From NCBI GenBank assembly GCA_020634435.1, contig JACKBS010000013.1:124001-188000 (forward strand): a stretch of DNA of 64,000 bases, written 5' to 3'. Shown in pieces: positions 8,119 to 16,615 of this stretch. Below the pieces are notes generated by a model. The model saw nothing but the letters and a program-made list of their open reading frames with translations, searched no databases and had not been told where the DNA came from. The stretch comes from Ardenticatenaceae bacterium. GTDB taxonomy: Bacteria; Chloroflexota; Anaerolineae; Promineifilales; Promineifilaceae. Each line of letters starts with the position of its first letter. The first letter of the stretch is position 1. A program made the translations under genes and the position numbers.

Positions 8119-9033
8119 CTATTTGTTTTTTACGGCCGTTCCGCAGTTGCGGCAAAATTTATCGTCTGGTTGTAGAGGTTGGCCGCATTGGTGACAAAAA
8201 TTCACTTTGCCCTTAGGCGGGCTGGCTGGGGCAGAAGCTGGTTTTGCGGCGCGCTGTGGGCGCGGTTTAGATGGGCGACGAGATTGAGCGGCACCGCGCA
8301 TACTGGTTAAGTACCAAACGGCCGTTGCTACCAAAATTAATCCGCCGAGCACCAACAGGAGAAGTTGCCAGTCGAAACCTTCGTCGGTAACCGGCTGTGC
8401 ATCCAAAAATGGCAGGTCGGTGCTTTCGGTTTGCTGGAAGCTTTCGGTGAGCTGCGTGGGTGAACTCATCGGGTAGCTAATTTGCACGGTGTAAGTTTCG
8501 CCAGCGGGAACCGACTGCGCCGCCAAAAAATGGTATGTCAGGCCATCTTGCCCTTCGCTCACTGTAGCGTTGCTGGGAACGACCGTCATGCTGGTTGCGG
8601 CCAGCGGTTGCTGGACGGTAACGCTTAGCCCATTCACTGCCATGTTGGATTGCCAGGAGAAGGTAAAGCTGTGCTGGCTATCGGCGGTTGTGTACGGTTG
8701 GTAATACTCCACGCGGAAGCGCTGTTCTGACAGATCAAAGGTGACGGCATCGGCGCTTACCGTCGGATTCATGCCCTGATCGCTCATCTCATTGGCCGCA
8801 TTGATGCGGGCGGCAACGTTGAAATCGGCCCCTTCGGGCAGAGGAATGGTGAGGGTGACGGGCAGGGCTGTGCCGCTGGGCAAGGTGCCGGTGAGCAGCA
8901 CCAGCACAGCTTCGCGGTCAAAATCGGGCCACAGCTCTACGTCGAGCGATTCGAGGGTAACGGCCGTTTGTGCCTGAACCAGCGAGGTAGGCAAGAAGAA
9001 AAGCAGGAGCAGGTAAAAAAGCGTTCGTTTCAT
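8119..9033 (-). CDS. Exported beta-rich protein with C-terminal cytoplasmic zinc ribbon
   Basis: 304 aa. A signal peptide (MKRTLFYLLLLFFLPTSLVQAQ) precedes an extracellular beta-sandwich-like region of about 190 residues. A transmembrane helix (LLLLVLGGLILVATAVWYL) is followed by a basic, Pro/Ala-rich linker and a zinc ribbon CHQCG-12-CRNCG at the C-terminus. The zinc ribbon would therefore sit in the cytoplasm, linking an outside sensor or adhesive domain to an inside metal-binding module. Function unknown. It lies 17 bases downstream of the 99-aa zinc-ribbon gene and 20 bases upstream of the next gene, so the three probably form an operon. Confidence 0.7.
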   Translation of the reverse strand: MKRTLFYLLLLFFLPTSLVQAQTAVTLESLDVELWPDFDREAVLVLLTGTLPSGTALPVTLTIPLPEGADFNVAARINAANEMSDQGMNPTVSADAVTFDLSEQRFRVEYYQPYTTADSQHSFTFSWQSNMAVNGLSVTVQQPLAATSMTVVPSNATVSEGQDGLTYHFLAAQSVPAGETYTVQISYPMSSPTQLTESFQQTESTDLPFLDAQPVTDEGFDWQLLLLVLGGLILVATAVWYLTSMRGAAQSRRPSKPRPQRAAKPASAPASPPKGKVNFCHQCGQPLQPDDKFCRNCGTAVKNK

Positions 9034-9050
9034 GAGAATCCTTTTGTGTC

Positions 9051-9350
9051 TCAGGCATGGCCGCGCAGCCGGATGCGATTAGCCCGGCAATAGGGACATT
9101 CCAAGTCGGTGTAATCTCGGCCGCACGTGCGGCAGGTACGGGTTTCAACGGGTCGATCGTCTTCCATTGAGCCCAGCACGATGACCAATTCTTCGCCCTG
9201 GTGCCGCTCTAGGAAGCTGGTGAGATCATGGCCACCGATGTGCCAACGGCCGTCTTCCGACTGATGGACCTGGCCATTCATCACGTCCAACTTCATTTCA
9301 TAAGCGGCCGAAGCCAGTTTTAGGATGGCGGCGCGTCGTATTGCTGCCAT
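9051..9350 (-). CDS. Small zinc-ribbon protein
   Basis: 99 aa. The first ~70 residues form an alpha/beta segment without known motif (EMKLDVMNGQVHQ, GEELVIVLGSM). The C-terminus has CRTCG-6-CPYC, two CxxC knuckles expected to bind zinc. It is the first gene of the minus-strand trio with the zinc-ribbon membrane protein. Two proteins in one operon with the same kind of knuckle may act together, but this is inference. No function is assigned. Confidence 0.65.
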   Translation of the reverse strand: MAAIRRAAILKLASAAYEMKLDVMNGQVHQSEDGRWHIGGHDLTSFLERHQGEELVIVLGSMEDDRPVETRTCRTCGRDYTDLECPYCRANRIRLRGHA

Positions 9351-9530
9351 AAGTTTTTCCTCATTCCTGGACCGGCCAAACTGCGGGCTGGCCAGCGTTG
9401 CTTGATTAGTCTGAGTGACCTATTATACCGTAGCCCTCGCTGGTGCGTACATTGCGAAAAATGCGGCTGCCAATTTGTGCATTTCCCAGACAAGAGGGTG
9501 AGGAAAATAACCGATTAGAGGAGCCTGAAT

Positions 9531-10112
9531 ATGACAAGCAGTGAAGAAAAGTTAGCCCAAGATTTAGAGATTTTGCAGGTGATGGCCGACCAAATGGACG
9601 ACTATGTGCGCAGCGAAACCTTGTTTTGGCCGATGGGCTACAGCGACATGCCCATGCTGACCCTGGGCGGCTATTGGCTGCGCCAGCATCGCCTGACGGC
9701 TTTGCGGGCGCTGCTGACCAGCGAGCAGCAATCCCAACTGGATGCGGCGGTGCAAACGTTTAACACGGCCGTTTCTGACTGGGTAGTGCGTACCGAGCAG
9801 CGAGCCCATACCGAACTAGAAGCCCGCATTCGCCAATGGGGTGAATACCTGCGCGATCTGGCCGATAAAAAATCAGCCGAAATGGCCAGCTATCCGGCGC
9901 AGGTGGAAGTGCGGGCCATCATTGCCGCCCTGGTGAACCATTTGCAGCAATCACCCTACGCCCTCGATCAAAAGCTGGCCGGTGCGACCGTCTCGCTGGA
10001 CAAAGGGCTGCGCGCCCGCTTTGCCAGCGGCGAATTTGTCTGGCCCGAGGAATGGCAGCCAGCCTACCCTGAAGCGGAATACTGGTATTTATACGGCCGT
10101 CCCAAGGCATGA
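9531..10112 (+). CDS. Conserved-looking cytoplasmic protein of unknown function
   Basis: 193 aa, mostly helical, no signal peptide or membrane span. It is rich in Gln, Leu, Trp and Tyr; features include ETLFWPMGYSDMPMLTLGGYWLRQHRL near the N-terminus and a C-terminal WPEEWQPAYPEAEYWYLYGRP. I do not recognise a family. AGAGGAG stands eight bases ahead of the ATG. Its stop overlaps the start of the following kinase (ATGA at 10109-10112), so the two are translationally coupled and may share a pathway. Confidence 0.7.
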   Translation: MTSSEEKLAQDLEILQVMADQMDDYVRSETLFWPMGYSDMPMLTLGGYWLRQHRLTALRALLTSEQQSQLDAAVQTFNTAVSDWVVRTEQRAHTELEARIRQWGEYLRDLADKKSAEMASYPAQVEVRAIIAALVNHLQQSPYALDQKLAGATVSLDKGLRARFASGEFVWPEEWQPAYPEAEYWYLYGRPKA

Positions 10113-11029
10113 TCTCCCCGCCAGATGAGCAGACCGTCGCTCGGCTGGCGCAGCAGGCATTGCCTGGTGGCACTGTGCGGCGTTCGTGGGCGCTGTCTGG
10201 TGGTATCTCGGCTGGTATGCAGGCAGTCGAAGTGGGGTGGGCAGACGGCCGTTCCCAGACCGTCATCGTGCGTACCCACGCCCAGGCTGCTTTGGCCGAA
10301 AAAGAGTACCAGCTTCTGCAAATTTTGGTGGGTTGGGACATCAAATCGGCCACGCCCTATTTGCTGGATCGAGCCAACCACTCTCTGGTTTTGGGTTATT
10401 TGCCAGGGCAGATGAGCTTTACCCCCCACGATCTCAGCCACCATTTGCAGCAAATGGCCACGCAGCTGGCGTACATTCACCAGCTTGATGCTGCCCAATA
10501 CGATCTCTCATTTTTGCCGGAAGTTGGTGAAACTTGCTCGGAGTTGGGTCGGGAACTGCCGTTCCCTAATCCCAACTTTCCGCGTGAGCCAGAAATTCGC
10601 CAGCGCCTGGCTGAGTACGAGCTGGCACACGCTTTCAACAAGCCCACCCTGCTGCACGGTGATTTTTGGCCGGGGAATTGTTTGTGGCAAGCGGGAGAAT
10701 TAACGGCCGTTATCGACTGGGAAGACGCTTGCATTGGTGATCCGCTCATTGATCTGGCGCAAAGTCGCTCGGAGATTGCCTGGATATTTGGCCCGGAGGC
10801 GGTGGAAATCTTTACCGGCCACTATCGGCAGCAGTTGCCAATTGATGAACGACAACTACCTTATTGGGATTTGTGTGCCGCGCTGCGCCAGATACGCCTG
10901 GTGGGGGCTGATTTGGTGGGATTTGCGGCGTATTTTGGTGGATACGGCCGTAGCGATATCACCCCAACCACTATTTGCCAAAATCTCAAACGTTTCATCG
11001 ACCATGCTCTGGCCAGGCTTGGCCACTGA
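10109..11029 (+). CDS. Aminoglycoside-phosphotransferase-family (APH) small-molecule kinase
   Basis: 306 aa. APH/choline-kinase fold. The catalytic loop HGDFWPGNCLW carries the Asp base and the metal-binding Asn, and the metal loop IDWEDACIGDPLIDLA carries the DxD-like aspartates. The N-lobe is compact (GGISAGMQAVEV, IVRTHAQAALAEKEYQLLQ), with a hinge segment MATQLAYIHQLD. Family members phosphorylate hydroxyls of antibiotics, choline, homoserine or sugars; the real substrate here is unknown and resistance should not be assumed. The gene overlaps the preceding unknown protein by four bases. An inverted repeat follows at 11072. Confidence 0.82.
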   Translation: MISPPDEQTVARLAQQALPGGTVRRSWALSGGISAGMQAVEVGWADGRSQTVIVRTHAQAALAEKEYQLLQILVGWDIKSATPYLLDRANHSLVLGYLPGQMSFTPHDLSHHLQQMATQLAYIHQLDAAQYDLSFLPEVGETCSELGRELPFPNPNFPREPEIRQRLAEYELAHAFNKPTLLHGDFWPGNCLWQAGELTAVIDWEDACIGDPLIDLAQSRSEIAWIFGPEAVEIFTGHYRQQLPIDERQLPYWDLCAALRQIRLVGADLVGFAAYFGGYGRSDITPTTICQNLKRFIDHALARLGH

Positions 11030-11071
11030 GTTTTGGGATTCACGAATAGCTCTATCTGGCAAAGCGATTAA

Positions 11072-11123
11072 TTCACGCAAAGGCGCAAAGAAGCGATATT
11101 TTTCCTTTGCGCCTTTGCGTGAA
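11072..11123. repeat. Perfect 19-bp inverted repeat (CGCAAAGGCGCAAAG family)
   Basis: TTCACGCAAAGGCGCAAAG (11072-11090) pairs perfectly with 11105-11123 across a 14-base loop that ends in T-rich sequence. It may end transcription of the kinase gene. Partial relatives lie at 11248-11280 and 12612-12628. Confidence 0.75.
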
Positions 11124-11247
11124 ATTTAATATCAACTTGTTCGTCAACTCGAATTTTGGTCAGCTCCCTCAAACGCAGATACCATTCAGAGATACGTCAA
11201 AAACCAACCGCAGGCTTTCAGAGGGACTGAATCGGACCGACCCCTTT

Positions 11248-11280
11248 TCTCCGCGCCTCTGCGCCTTTGCGTTAAATCTC
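11248..11280. repeat. CTCCGCGCCTCTGCGCC-type half repeat
   Basis: A half copy of the same family, unpaired here, ending directly at the ribosome binding site (TAGGAGGC) of the acyl-CoA dehydrogenase gene. Confidence 0.55.
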
Positions 11281-11291
11281 TAGGAGGCATT

Positions 11292-12489
11292 ATGACCAAA
11301 CCGACCTTCAAATGGGCCGATCCCTTCTTGCTCAACGACCAACTCAGCGACGAAGAGCGCATGATTCGCGATTCCGCCCGCGACTACTGCCAGGGCAAGC
11401 TCATGCCCCGCGTCTTGGAGGCCAACCGCCACGAAACCTTCGACCGTGACATCTTCTACGAGATGGGCGAGATGGGCTTGCTCGGCGTCACCATCCCGGA
11501 AGAATACGGCGCGGCGGGCCTCAACCACGTCTGCTACGGCCTCATCGCCCGCGAAGTCGAGCGCGTAGACAGCGGCTACCGCAGCACCATGAGCGTGCAA
11601 AGCTCCCCTGGTGATGTACCCCATCTACACCTATGGCACCGAAGCACAGCGCCAAAAATATCTGCCCAAGCTGGCCAGCGGCGAATTGGTCGGCTGCTTT
11701 GGCCTGACCGAGCCCAACCACGGCAGCGACCCCGGCAGCATGGAAACCCGCGCCACCAAAACGGCCGATGGCTGGGTTCTCCACGGCAGCAAAATGTGGA
11801 TCACCAACTCACCCATCGCCGATGTTTTCGTGGTCTGGGCCAAAGCGTACGGCCACGACGCCACTGAAGACGGCACGATTCGCGGCTTCATTTTGGAAAA
11901 AGGGATGCCCGGCCTCTCTGCACCAAAGACCGAAGGCAAGTTCAGCCTGCGCGCCAGCATCACGGGCGAAATTGTGATGGACGAGGTGCCCGTCCCCGAT
12001 GAGAATTTGCTGCCCAACGTGCAGGGGCTCAAGGGCCCGTTTGGCTGCCTCAACAAAGCGCGCTACGGCATCAGTTGGGGCGCACTCGGCGCTGCCGAAT
12101 TTTGTTGGCACGCCGCCCGGCAATACACCTTGGACCGGACGCAGTTTGGACGGCCGTTAGCGGCCACCCAACTCATCCAGCTCAAACTGGCCAACATGAT
12201 GACCGAAATCAGCCTCGGCTTGCAGGGCACATTGCGCGTCGGGCGGCTGCTGGACGAAGGTAAAGCCACGCCAGAGATGGTCTCCATCGTCAAGCGTAAC
12301 TCCTGCGGCAAAGCGCTGGACATCGCCCGCACATCCCGCGACATGCACGGCGGCAACGGCATCTCTGACGAATTCCACGTGATTCGCCACGTGATGAACC
12401 TGGAAGCCGTCAACACCTACGAAGGCACCCATGACATCCACGCCCTCATTCTCGGCCGTGCCCAAACTGGCATTCAAGCATTTATGTAA
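11292..12489 (+). CDS. gcdH: Glutaryl-CoA dehydrogenase-like acyl-CoA dehydrogenase (frameshifted)
   Basis: Two frames make one ACAD: 11292 to about 11607 and then about 11608 to 12489, together close to 400 aa. The shift is one extra C in the run CCCC at 11605-11608; removing it restores the SVQSSLVMYPIYTYG sequence. The motif SGYRSTMSVQSS is the glutaryl-CoA dehydrogenase signature (substrate-binding Arg), FGLTEPNHGSDP is the FAD/substrate loop, and YEGTHDIHALILGR holds the catalytic glutamate. The enzyme oxidises and decarboxylates glutaryl-CoA to crotonyl-CoA in lysine and aromatic degradation. Rest of the reading frame is intact, so a sequencing error is as likely as a real mutation. Confidence 0.85.
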
Positions 12490-12490
12490 A

Positions 12491-12563
12491 CTGTCATTTC
12501 CCCGGAAACTTGGAGTTTCCGGGGAAATCCACAGCAATGGATGCCCGCCTACGCGGGCATGAC
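12491..12563. repeat. GTCATTTCCCCGG...GGCATGAC palindromic repeat / possible terminator
   Basis: A 15-bp perfect stem (12496-12510 with 12514-12528, loop TGG) is followed by ATGCCCGCCTACGCGGGCAT. The whole block opens with GTCATT and closes with ATGAC. The same family is found at 22998-24033, where it is split by an insertion sequence. Confidence 0.75.
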
Positions 12564-12672
12564 AATTCAAAATCTGTGTTAATCAGTGGCTGTGCTGAAA
12601 AATTGAGACTTTGCGCTTTTGCGTGAGTTTTTTCAATGGGCTCATCACTGTCCAAACAAAAAAGGTGAACCG

Positions 12673-13518
12673 ATGACCTACAAACCCAACTGGCAAACCG
12701 TCAAAGAGTATGAAGATATTACCTACAAAAAATGCGACGGCGTGGCCCGTATCGCCTTCAACCGGCCTGAAGTGCGCAACGCCTTTCGTCCCAAAACCGT
12801 CGCCGAACTGTTCGAAGCGTTCCTTGATGCCCGCGAAGACACCTCCATTGGCGTGGTGCTGCTGAGCGGCGAAGGGCCGTCGCCCAAAGATGGCGTTTAT
12901 GCCTTTTGTAGCGGCGGCGACCAAAACGCCCGTGGCCATCAGGGCTACGTCGATGATGAAGGCATGCCCCGGCTCAACATCCTCGAAGTGCAGCGGCTAA
13001 TGCGCTTCATGCCCAAGGTGGTGATTGCTGTGGTGCCCGGCTGGGCGGTTGGCGGCGGCCACAGCCTGCACGTCGTCTGCGATCTCACCCTGGCCAGCAA
13101 AGAACATGCCATCTTCAAGCAAACCGACGCCGATGTGACTAGCTTCGACGGCGGCTACGGCTCGGCGTACCTGGCCAAGCTAGTGGGCCAAAAACGCGCC
13201 CGCGAAATCTTCTTCCTGGGGCGCAACTACTCAGCGCAGGAAGCGTACGAGATGGGCATGGTCAACGCCGTCATCCCGCACGATGAGTTGGAGGACACCG
13301 CGTACGAATGGGCGCAGGAAATCCTGGCCAAGTCGCCTACCTCCATCAAAATGCTCAAGTTTGCCATGAACCTGACCGACGATGGCATGGTGGGGCAGCA
13401 GGTGTTCGCCGGGGAAGCCACCCGCCTGGCCTACATGACTGAGGAGGCTAAAGAAGGCCGCAACGCCTTCCTGGAAAAGCGCAAACCCAACTTCAAAGAC
13501 ATCAAGTGGATTCCGTAG
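12673..13518 (+). CDS. menB: 1,4-dihydroxy-2-naphthoyl-CoA synthase, type II
   Basis: 281 aa crotonase-fold enzyme that closes the second ring of menaquinone from o-succinylbenzoyl-CoA. The start at 12673 follows AAAGGTGA; an upstream ATG at 12619 would add 18 repeat-derived residues. Family motifs are present: CSGGDQ, VPGWAVGGGHSLH (oxyanion hole), FKQTDADVTSFDGGYGSAYLA and the C-terminal NFKDIKWIP. In QTDADV, an Asp replaces the Gly of bicarbonate-dependent (type I) enzymes, which marks the bicarbonate-independent type known from Mycobacterium. No other men genes are in the window. Menaquinone fits the b6f-like complex at 3429-6772. Confidence 0.93.
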   Translation: MTYKPNWQTVKEYEDITYKKCDGVARIAFNRPEVRNAFRPKTVAELFEAFLDAREDTSIGVVLLSGEGPSPKDGVYAFCSGGDQNARGHQGYVDDEGMPRLNILEVQRLMRFMPKVVIAVVPGWAVGGGHSLHVVCDLTLASKEHAIFKQTDADVTSFDGGYGSAYLAKLVGQKRAREIFFLGRNYSAQEAYEMGMVNAVIPHDELEDTAYEWAQEILAKSPTSIKMLKFAMNLTDDGMVGQQVFAGEATRLAYMTEEAKEGRNAFLEKRKPNFKDIKWIP

Positions 13519-13528
13519 CGAGGTGTTC

Positions 13529-13587
13529 AACCTCCCGGAGGTTTCTCGGCAAAACGCCCTCTTGAAAGGAACCTCCGGGAGGTTTTT
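13529..13587 (+). terminator. Double palindrome and terminator after menB
   Basis: AACCTCCCGGAGGTT (13529-13543) and AACCTCCGGGAGGTT followed by TTT (13570-13587) are near-identical palindromes. The second has the T tract of an intrinsic terminator. The two copies can also pair with each other. Confidence 0.7.
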
Positions 13588-13590
13588 ACG

Positions 13591-13677
13591 AAACGAGGAA
13601 TCTTTCGACGTTGTAAGTAGAAAGATTTCTCACTTCGTTCGAAATGACAATTGAGATTGGTTTGTTTTGCAGTAGCG
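13591..13677. repeat. Left direct repeat flanking AT-rich orphan gene
   Basis: About 85 bases, nearly the same as 14313-14398: GAGGAATCTTTCGA, TGTAAGTAGAAAGATTTC and GGTTTGTTTTGC are shared. The inner CTCACTTCGTTCG is present in the right copy as its exact reverse complement. Confidence 0.7.
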
Positions 13678-13701
13678 TGCCAAAGCAGGGGGAATTAATA
13701 G

Positions 13702-14295
13702 TTGAAATCTGCAATTGGTTTTCTAAGAAAGACCGTTCGCCTAAACATATTTGGTAAAGATAGAGACGTACCACTTTATATAATAATAATGGTTATCAGT
13801 CTCTCAGCAACGATCTTACTTATCCGATATTTTGTTCTGCGAGATCAATGGCGTATCTTGAACGTTGAATGGTATGGCTATTCTATTGAATATCCAGCAC
13901 TTTACGATACAGAAACATATGGTTCGATGGGTGGTCGAGGTGCAAACTTGGGATATCTAAGTGCAAGCATTAATAGTTGGGGTCCTTATGTTTTTATTCA
14001 TCAAACCGGGATGGAAAATCCTGATTTATTAGATGCATTTGATTGGTGGCAGGAGATTATGGATAACTGGGGTTTGACGGAGATTTCCTCTCCAATTGAA
14101 ACGCAAATTGGTTATGATAACTATCCGACTATTCGACAAACGTATTATGACGGGAACAAATCTGTTCAGGCCTATTTTGTGGTTTCTAATGACAGATCGT
14201 ACCTGCTTGAATTTTATCGAGTAAGTGAAGAGTCTCAGCCTATGGTTGATCGAATGCTGGCATCATTTAAGTTGTTAGAAGTGGGTGGTGGTTAA
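13702..14295 (+). CDS. AT-rich membrane-anchored protein of unknown function
   Basis: 197 aa with a TTG start after CAGGGGGAATTAATAG. One transmembrane helix (LYIIIMVISLSATILLIRYFVL, about residues 25-46) is followed by an outer domain of ~150 residues with WYGYSIEYPALYDTET and a C-terminal LASFKLLEVG. This resembles PsbP-like/DUF1795 domains in general pattern, like the lipoprotein at 144-701; that link is tentative. The gene is visibly richer in A+T than its neighbours, contains no ACGGCCGT and lies exactly between two ~85-bp direct repeats, which suggests acquisition as a block. Confidence 0.65.
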   Translation: MKSAIGFLRKTVRLNIFGKDRDVPLYIIIMVISLSATILLIRYFVLRDQWRILNVEWYGYSIEYPALYDTETYGSMGGRGANLGYLSASINSWGPYVFIHQTGMENPDLLDAFDWWQEIMDNWGLTEISSPIETQIGYDNYPTIRQTYYDGNKSVQAYFVVSNDRSYLLEFYRVSEESQPMVDRMLASFKLLEVGGG

Positions 14296-14312
14296 CTAAT
14301 ATTGTCTTTCCG

Positions 14313-14398
14313 AGTGAAACGAGGAATCTTTCGATGCTGTAAGTAGAAAGATTTCGAACGAAGTGAGAAATCACAAATGAGGTTGGTTTGTTTTGCTG
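14313..14398. repeat. Right direct repeat flanking AT-rich orphan gene
   Basis: Partner of 13591-13677, with its central 13 bases inverted (CGAACGAAGTGAG). Related but more diverged copies occur at about 17700-17795 and 38667-38780. Confidence 0.7.
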
Positions 14399-14438
14399 AA
14401 GCGGGCGACTGGGTGGCCCAGGTTAGAAGAGAAAGCGG

Positions 14439-15056
14439 TTAGCTATTCAAAAAAGCAAACGATCCAGTTTCGGCGCCTAAGGCTTTTTCGACAACTTCTT
14501 GTAAAACAAGGCGTCTTTCGGCCGTTTCCTCTGCGCTGAAGTTAAACAAGCCCCCGTCCAGCAAAAATTGGGCCCCGGCTAATAAAAGTTGAAATGTGGC
14601 TAACGGCCGTTCCACACTAAACACCCCTTCTTCATTCCCTTGTTCAATAATCCTGGCAAAAATGGGCGACAGTTTCAGCACCGTTTGAATGTTGGAGACT
14701 TCATGCAGCTCTCTGTTTTCCGCCAGGTGTAGATGGGTCGCGACCTCTTTTGTTTCTTCATCGCCAATTTGGCTGTTGGATAATAACAGCTGCATTTTCA
14801 TGATCGCATTCAAGGAAGGATCGTCTGCAACTTGTTCCGCCATTTCTACAATCTGCTCAATTGTGTGCGCCACAATCGCTTCCAAAACGTCCTCTTTCGA
14901 TTTGAAATAGTAGTAGAAAGTCCCTTTGGCGACGCCCATTTCCTGGATGATGGCGTCAACAGACGTGTTGCTATACCCATTCTCTCTAAACAGTCTTTCC
15001 GAGGTTAAAATAATTTCCAGTCTGCGTTCTTCCGCAGATTTTACGACACGTGGCAT
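14439..15056 (-). CDS. TetR-family transcriptional regulator
   Basis: 205 aa from the ATG at 15056, which follows CAGGAGATAACAACT; longer frames only add repeat-derived residues. The N-terminal helix-turn-helix is typical: ILTSERLFRENGYSNTSVDAIIQEMGVAKGTFYYYFKSKEDVLEA. The C-terminal ligand-binding part (NAIMKMQLLLSNSQIG, PIFARIIEQGNEEGVFS, TFQLLLAGAQFLLDGG) resembles regulators of efflux pumps. It is the last gene of the minus-strand order CPBP, MFS, TetR. The palindrome at 17623-17639 in front of the first gene is its likely operator, giving autoregulation. Confidence 0.88.
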   Translation of the reverse strand: MPRVVKSAEERRLEIILTSERLFRENGYSNTSVDAIIQEMGVAKGTFYYYFKSKEDVLEAIVAHTIEQIVEMAEQVADDPSLNAIMKMQLLLSNSQIGDEETKEVATHLHLAENRELHEVSNIQTVLKLSPIFARIIEQGNEEGVFSVERPLATFQLLLAGAQFLLDGGLFNFSAEETAERRLVLQEVVEKALGAETGSFAFLNS

Positions 15057-15145
15057 AGTTGTTATCTCCTGCGCGTGATTATAGCACACTGAATTTGCTC
15101 GCAGCTCCGCAGAGGTTTTGTAGTTTAAGAATTTAATCGGGGAAA

Positions 15146-15230
15146 CACCCTCACCCCAACCCTCTCCCTGCCAGGGAGAGGGAGCCAGTTCCCTCAGCCT
15201 CACAGGGGGAAGGCTAGGGTGGGGGTTGGT
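15146..15230. repeat. CCCTCTCCCTGCCAGGGAGAGGG-type repeat
   Basis: CACCCTCACCCCAACCCTCTCCC and its inverse (GGCTAGGGTGGGGG) enclose a CCTGCCAGG core. A second copy lies at 53983-54059, upstream of livF. Here it separates the MFS gene from tetR. Confidence 0.65.
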
Positions 15231-15283
15231 ACATTACCAAATTTATTTTTAAAGAGTAGTGGAGCTGTCATAGCCCATTCCGT

Positions 15284-16570
15284 TTACGCTTGCGCCAAAG
15301 CCTCTTCGCTGAATGATCCGAGGGCGGGTTGCCCGGCTGTCCAAAGGGTCACCAAGATGAGCAAACCACCGGCTAAAACAAACAGGTAAGGCAGGCTCCA
15401 AGCCGTGATAACCCCGGAAATAGCTTGTGAAATGGGGATGAGTCCATTGCTAGACAGCATCAGCAAACTCATGATTCTGCCCAGCATCGTTTTGGGAACG
15501 CGAGCCTGGATGGAGGTAAACAACAGGATTGTCACATAGCCAGTGCCTAAGCCGAGTAAAACCATCAGCCCAAAATCAACCCAGGTGTGGTTGATGAAGC
15601 CCATCACGCCTAGAACCGCACCAAATATTGTCAGCAAGGTTAGCAGCAAAAAGCGTAACGCCTTCTTGTCTGGTTGGGGGAGCAGCCCGGCAACTAGAAA
15701 ACCGACCAGATTTCCCCCGGCAAAGCCAGACATGAGCAGGCCGAAGGCCGTCGCTCCTTCTGGCAGCTGTTGGTCAGCCAACACGGGGATGCCGACCAGC
15801 ATAGGCCCCACAAACAAAAAGTTAACCGCAGCGATGATGAAGAACATGAGGCGCAACGCTTTGTCTTGCCAGACGTATTTCAACCCGACTTTGATGGCCG
15901 CCCAGGCTGTTTCTTCGTTGGCTGGATTGGCGGCTGTGTTTGTGAGGTTGCCTTTGTTCTGCATGAACCACAACGTTACGGCCGAGATGGCAAATGTAAC
16001 GGCATCAATGGCAAAGGCCAGACCCACACCCCACAGCGATTCGGCGTATTGGCCGATGAGGATGCCCGCGGTAACTGGCCCGACAAAGCCCATAAGCTGC
16101 CCAATGCCCATCACCACAGAGTTGCCAGCCTGCAAATCTTTCTCGCTAACAATCATGGGCACGATGCTGTTGCTGGCGGGTATGGCGAAGCCAGCGACCA
16201 GCCCAAAGCCTAGACTAAAGGCGTAGACCAGCCAAAGTTGAACGGTGCCCGTGAAAACGGCCGTTGCCAGCAATCCTACCAAACCCAATCGCGCCACATC
16301 AGAAACCAGCATAATGTTTCGGGGCGAGAAGCGGTCGGTGACCACCCCGCCATAGAGCATGAACAAAGCGCGGGGAATGCCTTCCAACGCCAGGACGATG
16401 CCCAATGCTTTCGGGTCGCCCGTGAGCTGCAAGACGAGCCACGGGGTGGCAATGAGGGTGAACTGGTCGCCTAACAATGAAGTCAAAATGCCGATAAACA
16501 GTAATTTAAAATCGCGGATAGAAAAGATGTTGACCATGGCGTTGGTTTCTTTTGGGGTTTGCTTTTTCAT
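15284..16570 (-). CDS. Major facilitator superfamily efflux transporter
   Basis: 428 aa with about 12 predicted membrane spans. LLFIGILTSLLGDQFTLIATPWLVLQLTGDP at the N-terminus and GGVVTDRFSPRNIM (the loop 2-3 MFS motif, G-x-x-x-D-R) are typical of the MFS_3 (transmembrane secretion effector / macrolide-efflux-like) branch. These carriers use the proton gradient to export small hydrophobic compounds; the substrate here is unknown. It sits between CPBP and tetR on the same strand and is probably controlled by the TetR product. GAGGAATCAATCTC precedes the ATG. Confidence 0.85.
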   Translation of the reverse strand: MKKQTPKETNAMVNIFSIRDFKLLFIGILTSLLGDQFTLIATPWLVLQLTGDPKALGIVLALEGIPRALFMLYGGVVTDRFSPRNIMLVSDVARLGLVGLLATAVFTGTVQLWLVYAFSLGFGLVAGFAIPASNSIVPMIVSEKDLQAGNSVVMGIGQLMGFVGPVTAGILIGQYAESLWGVGLAFAIDAVTFAISAVTLWFMQNKGNLTNTAANPANEETAWAAIKVGLKYVWQDKALRLMFFIIAAVNFLFVGPMLVGIPVLADQQLPEGATAFGLLMSGFAGGNLVGFLVAGLLPQPDKKALRFLLLTLLTIFGAVLGVMGFINHTWVDFGLMVLLGLGTGYVTILLFTSIQARVPKTMLGRIMSLLMLSSNGLIPISQAISGVITAWSLPYLFVLAGGLLILVTLWTAGQPALGSFSEEALAQA

Positions 16571-16615
16571 GAGATTGATTCCTCGTACGGTCGTTTACCA
16601 AATTGAGTAAAAGTG

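Noticed and set aside
10109..11029. Aminoglycoside resistance gene
   Set aside because: Only general APH fold motifs are present; the family has many metabolic kinases and no resistance context is visible.
11605..11610. Programmed frameshift in the acyl-CoA dehydrogenase gene
   Set aside because: There is no slippery heptamer, no internal Shine-Dalgarno and no hairpin at the right distance; a plain indel in CCCC is simpler.
12619..12672. Longer MenB start
   Set aside because: It begins in a repeat-derived region; MenB homology starts at 12673 with a proper ribosome site.
15057..15203. Longer start of the TetR protein
   Set aside because: The extra part is translated CCCTCTCCC-type repeat; AGGAG precedes the ATG at 15056.
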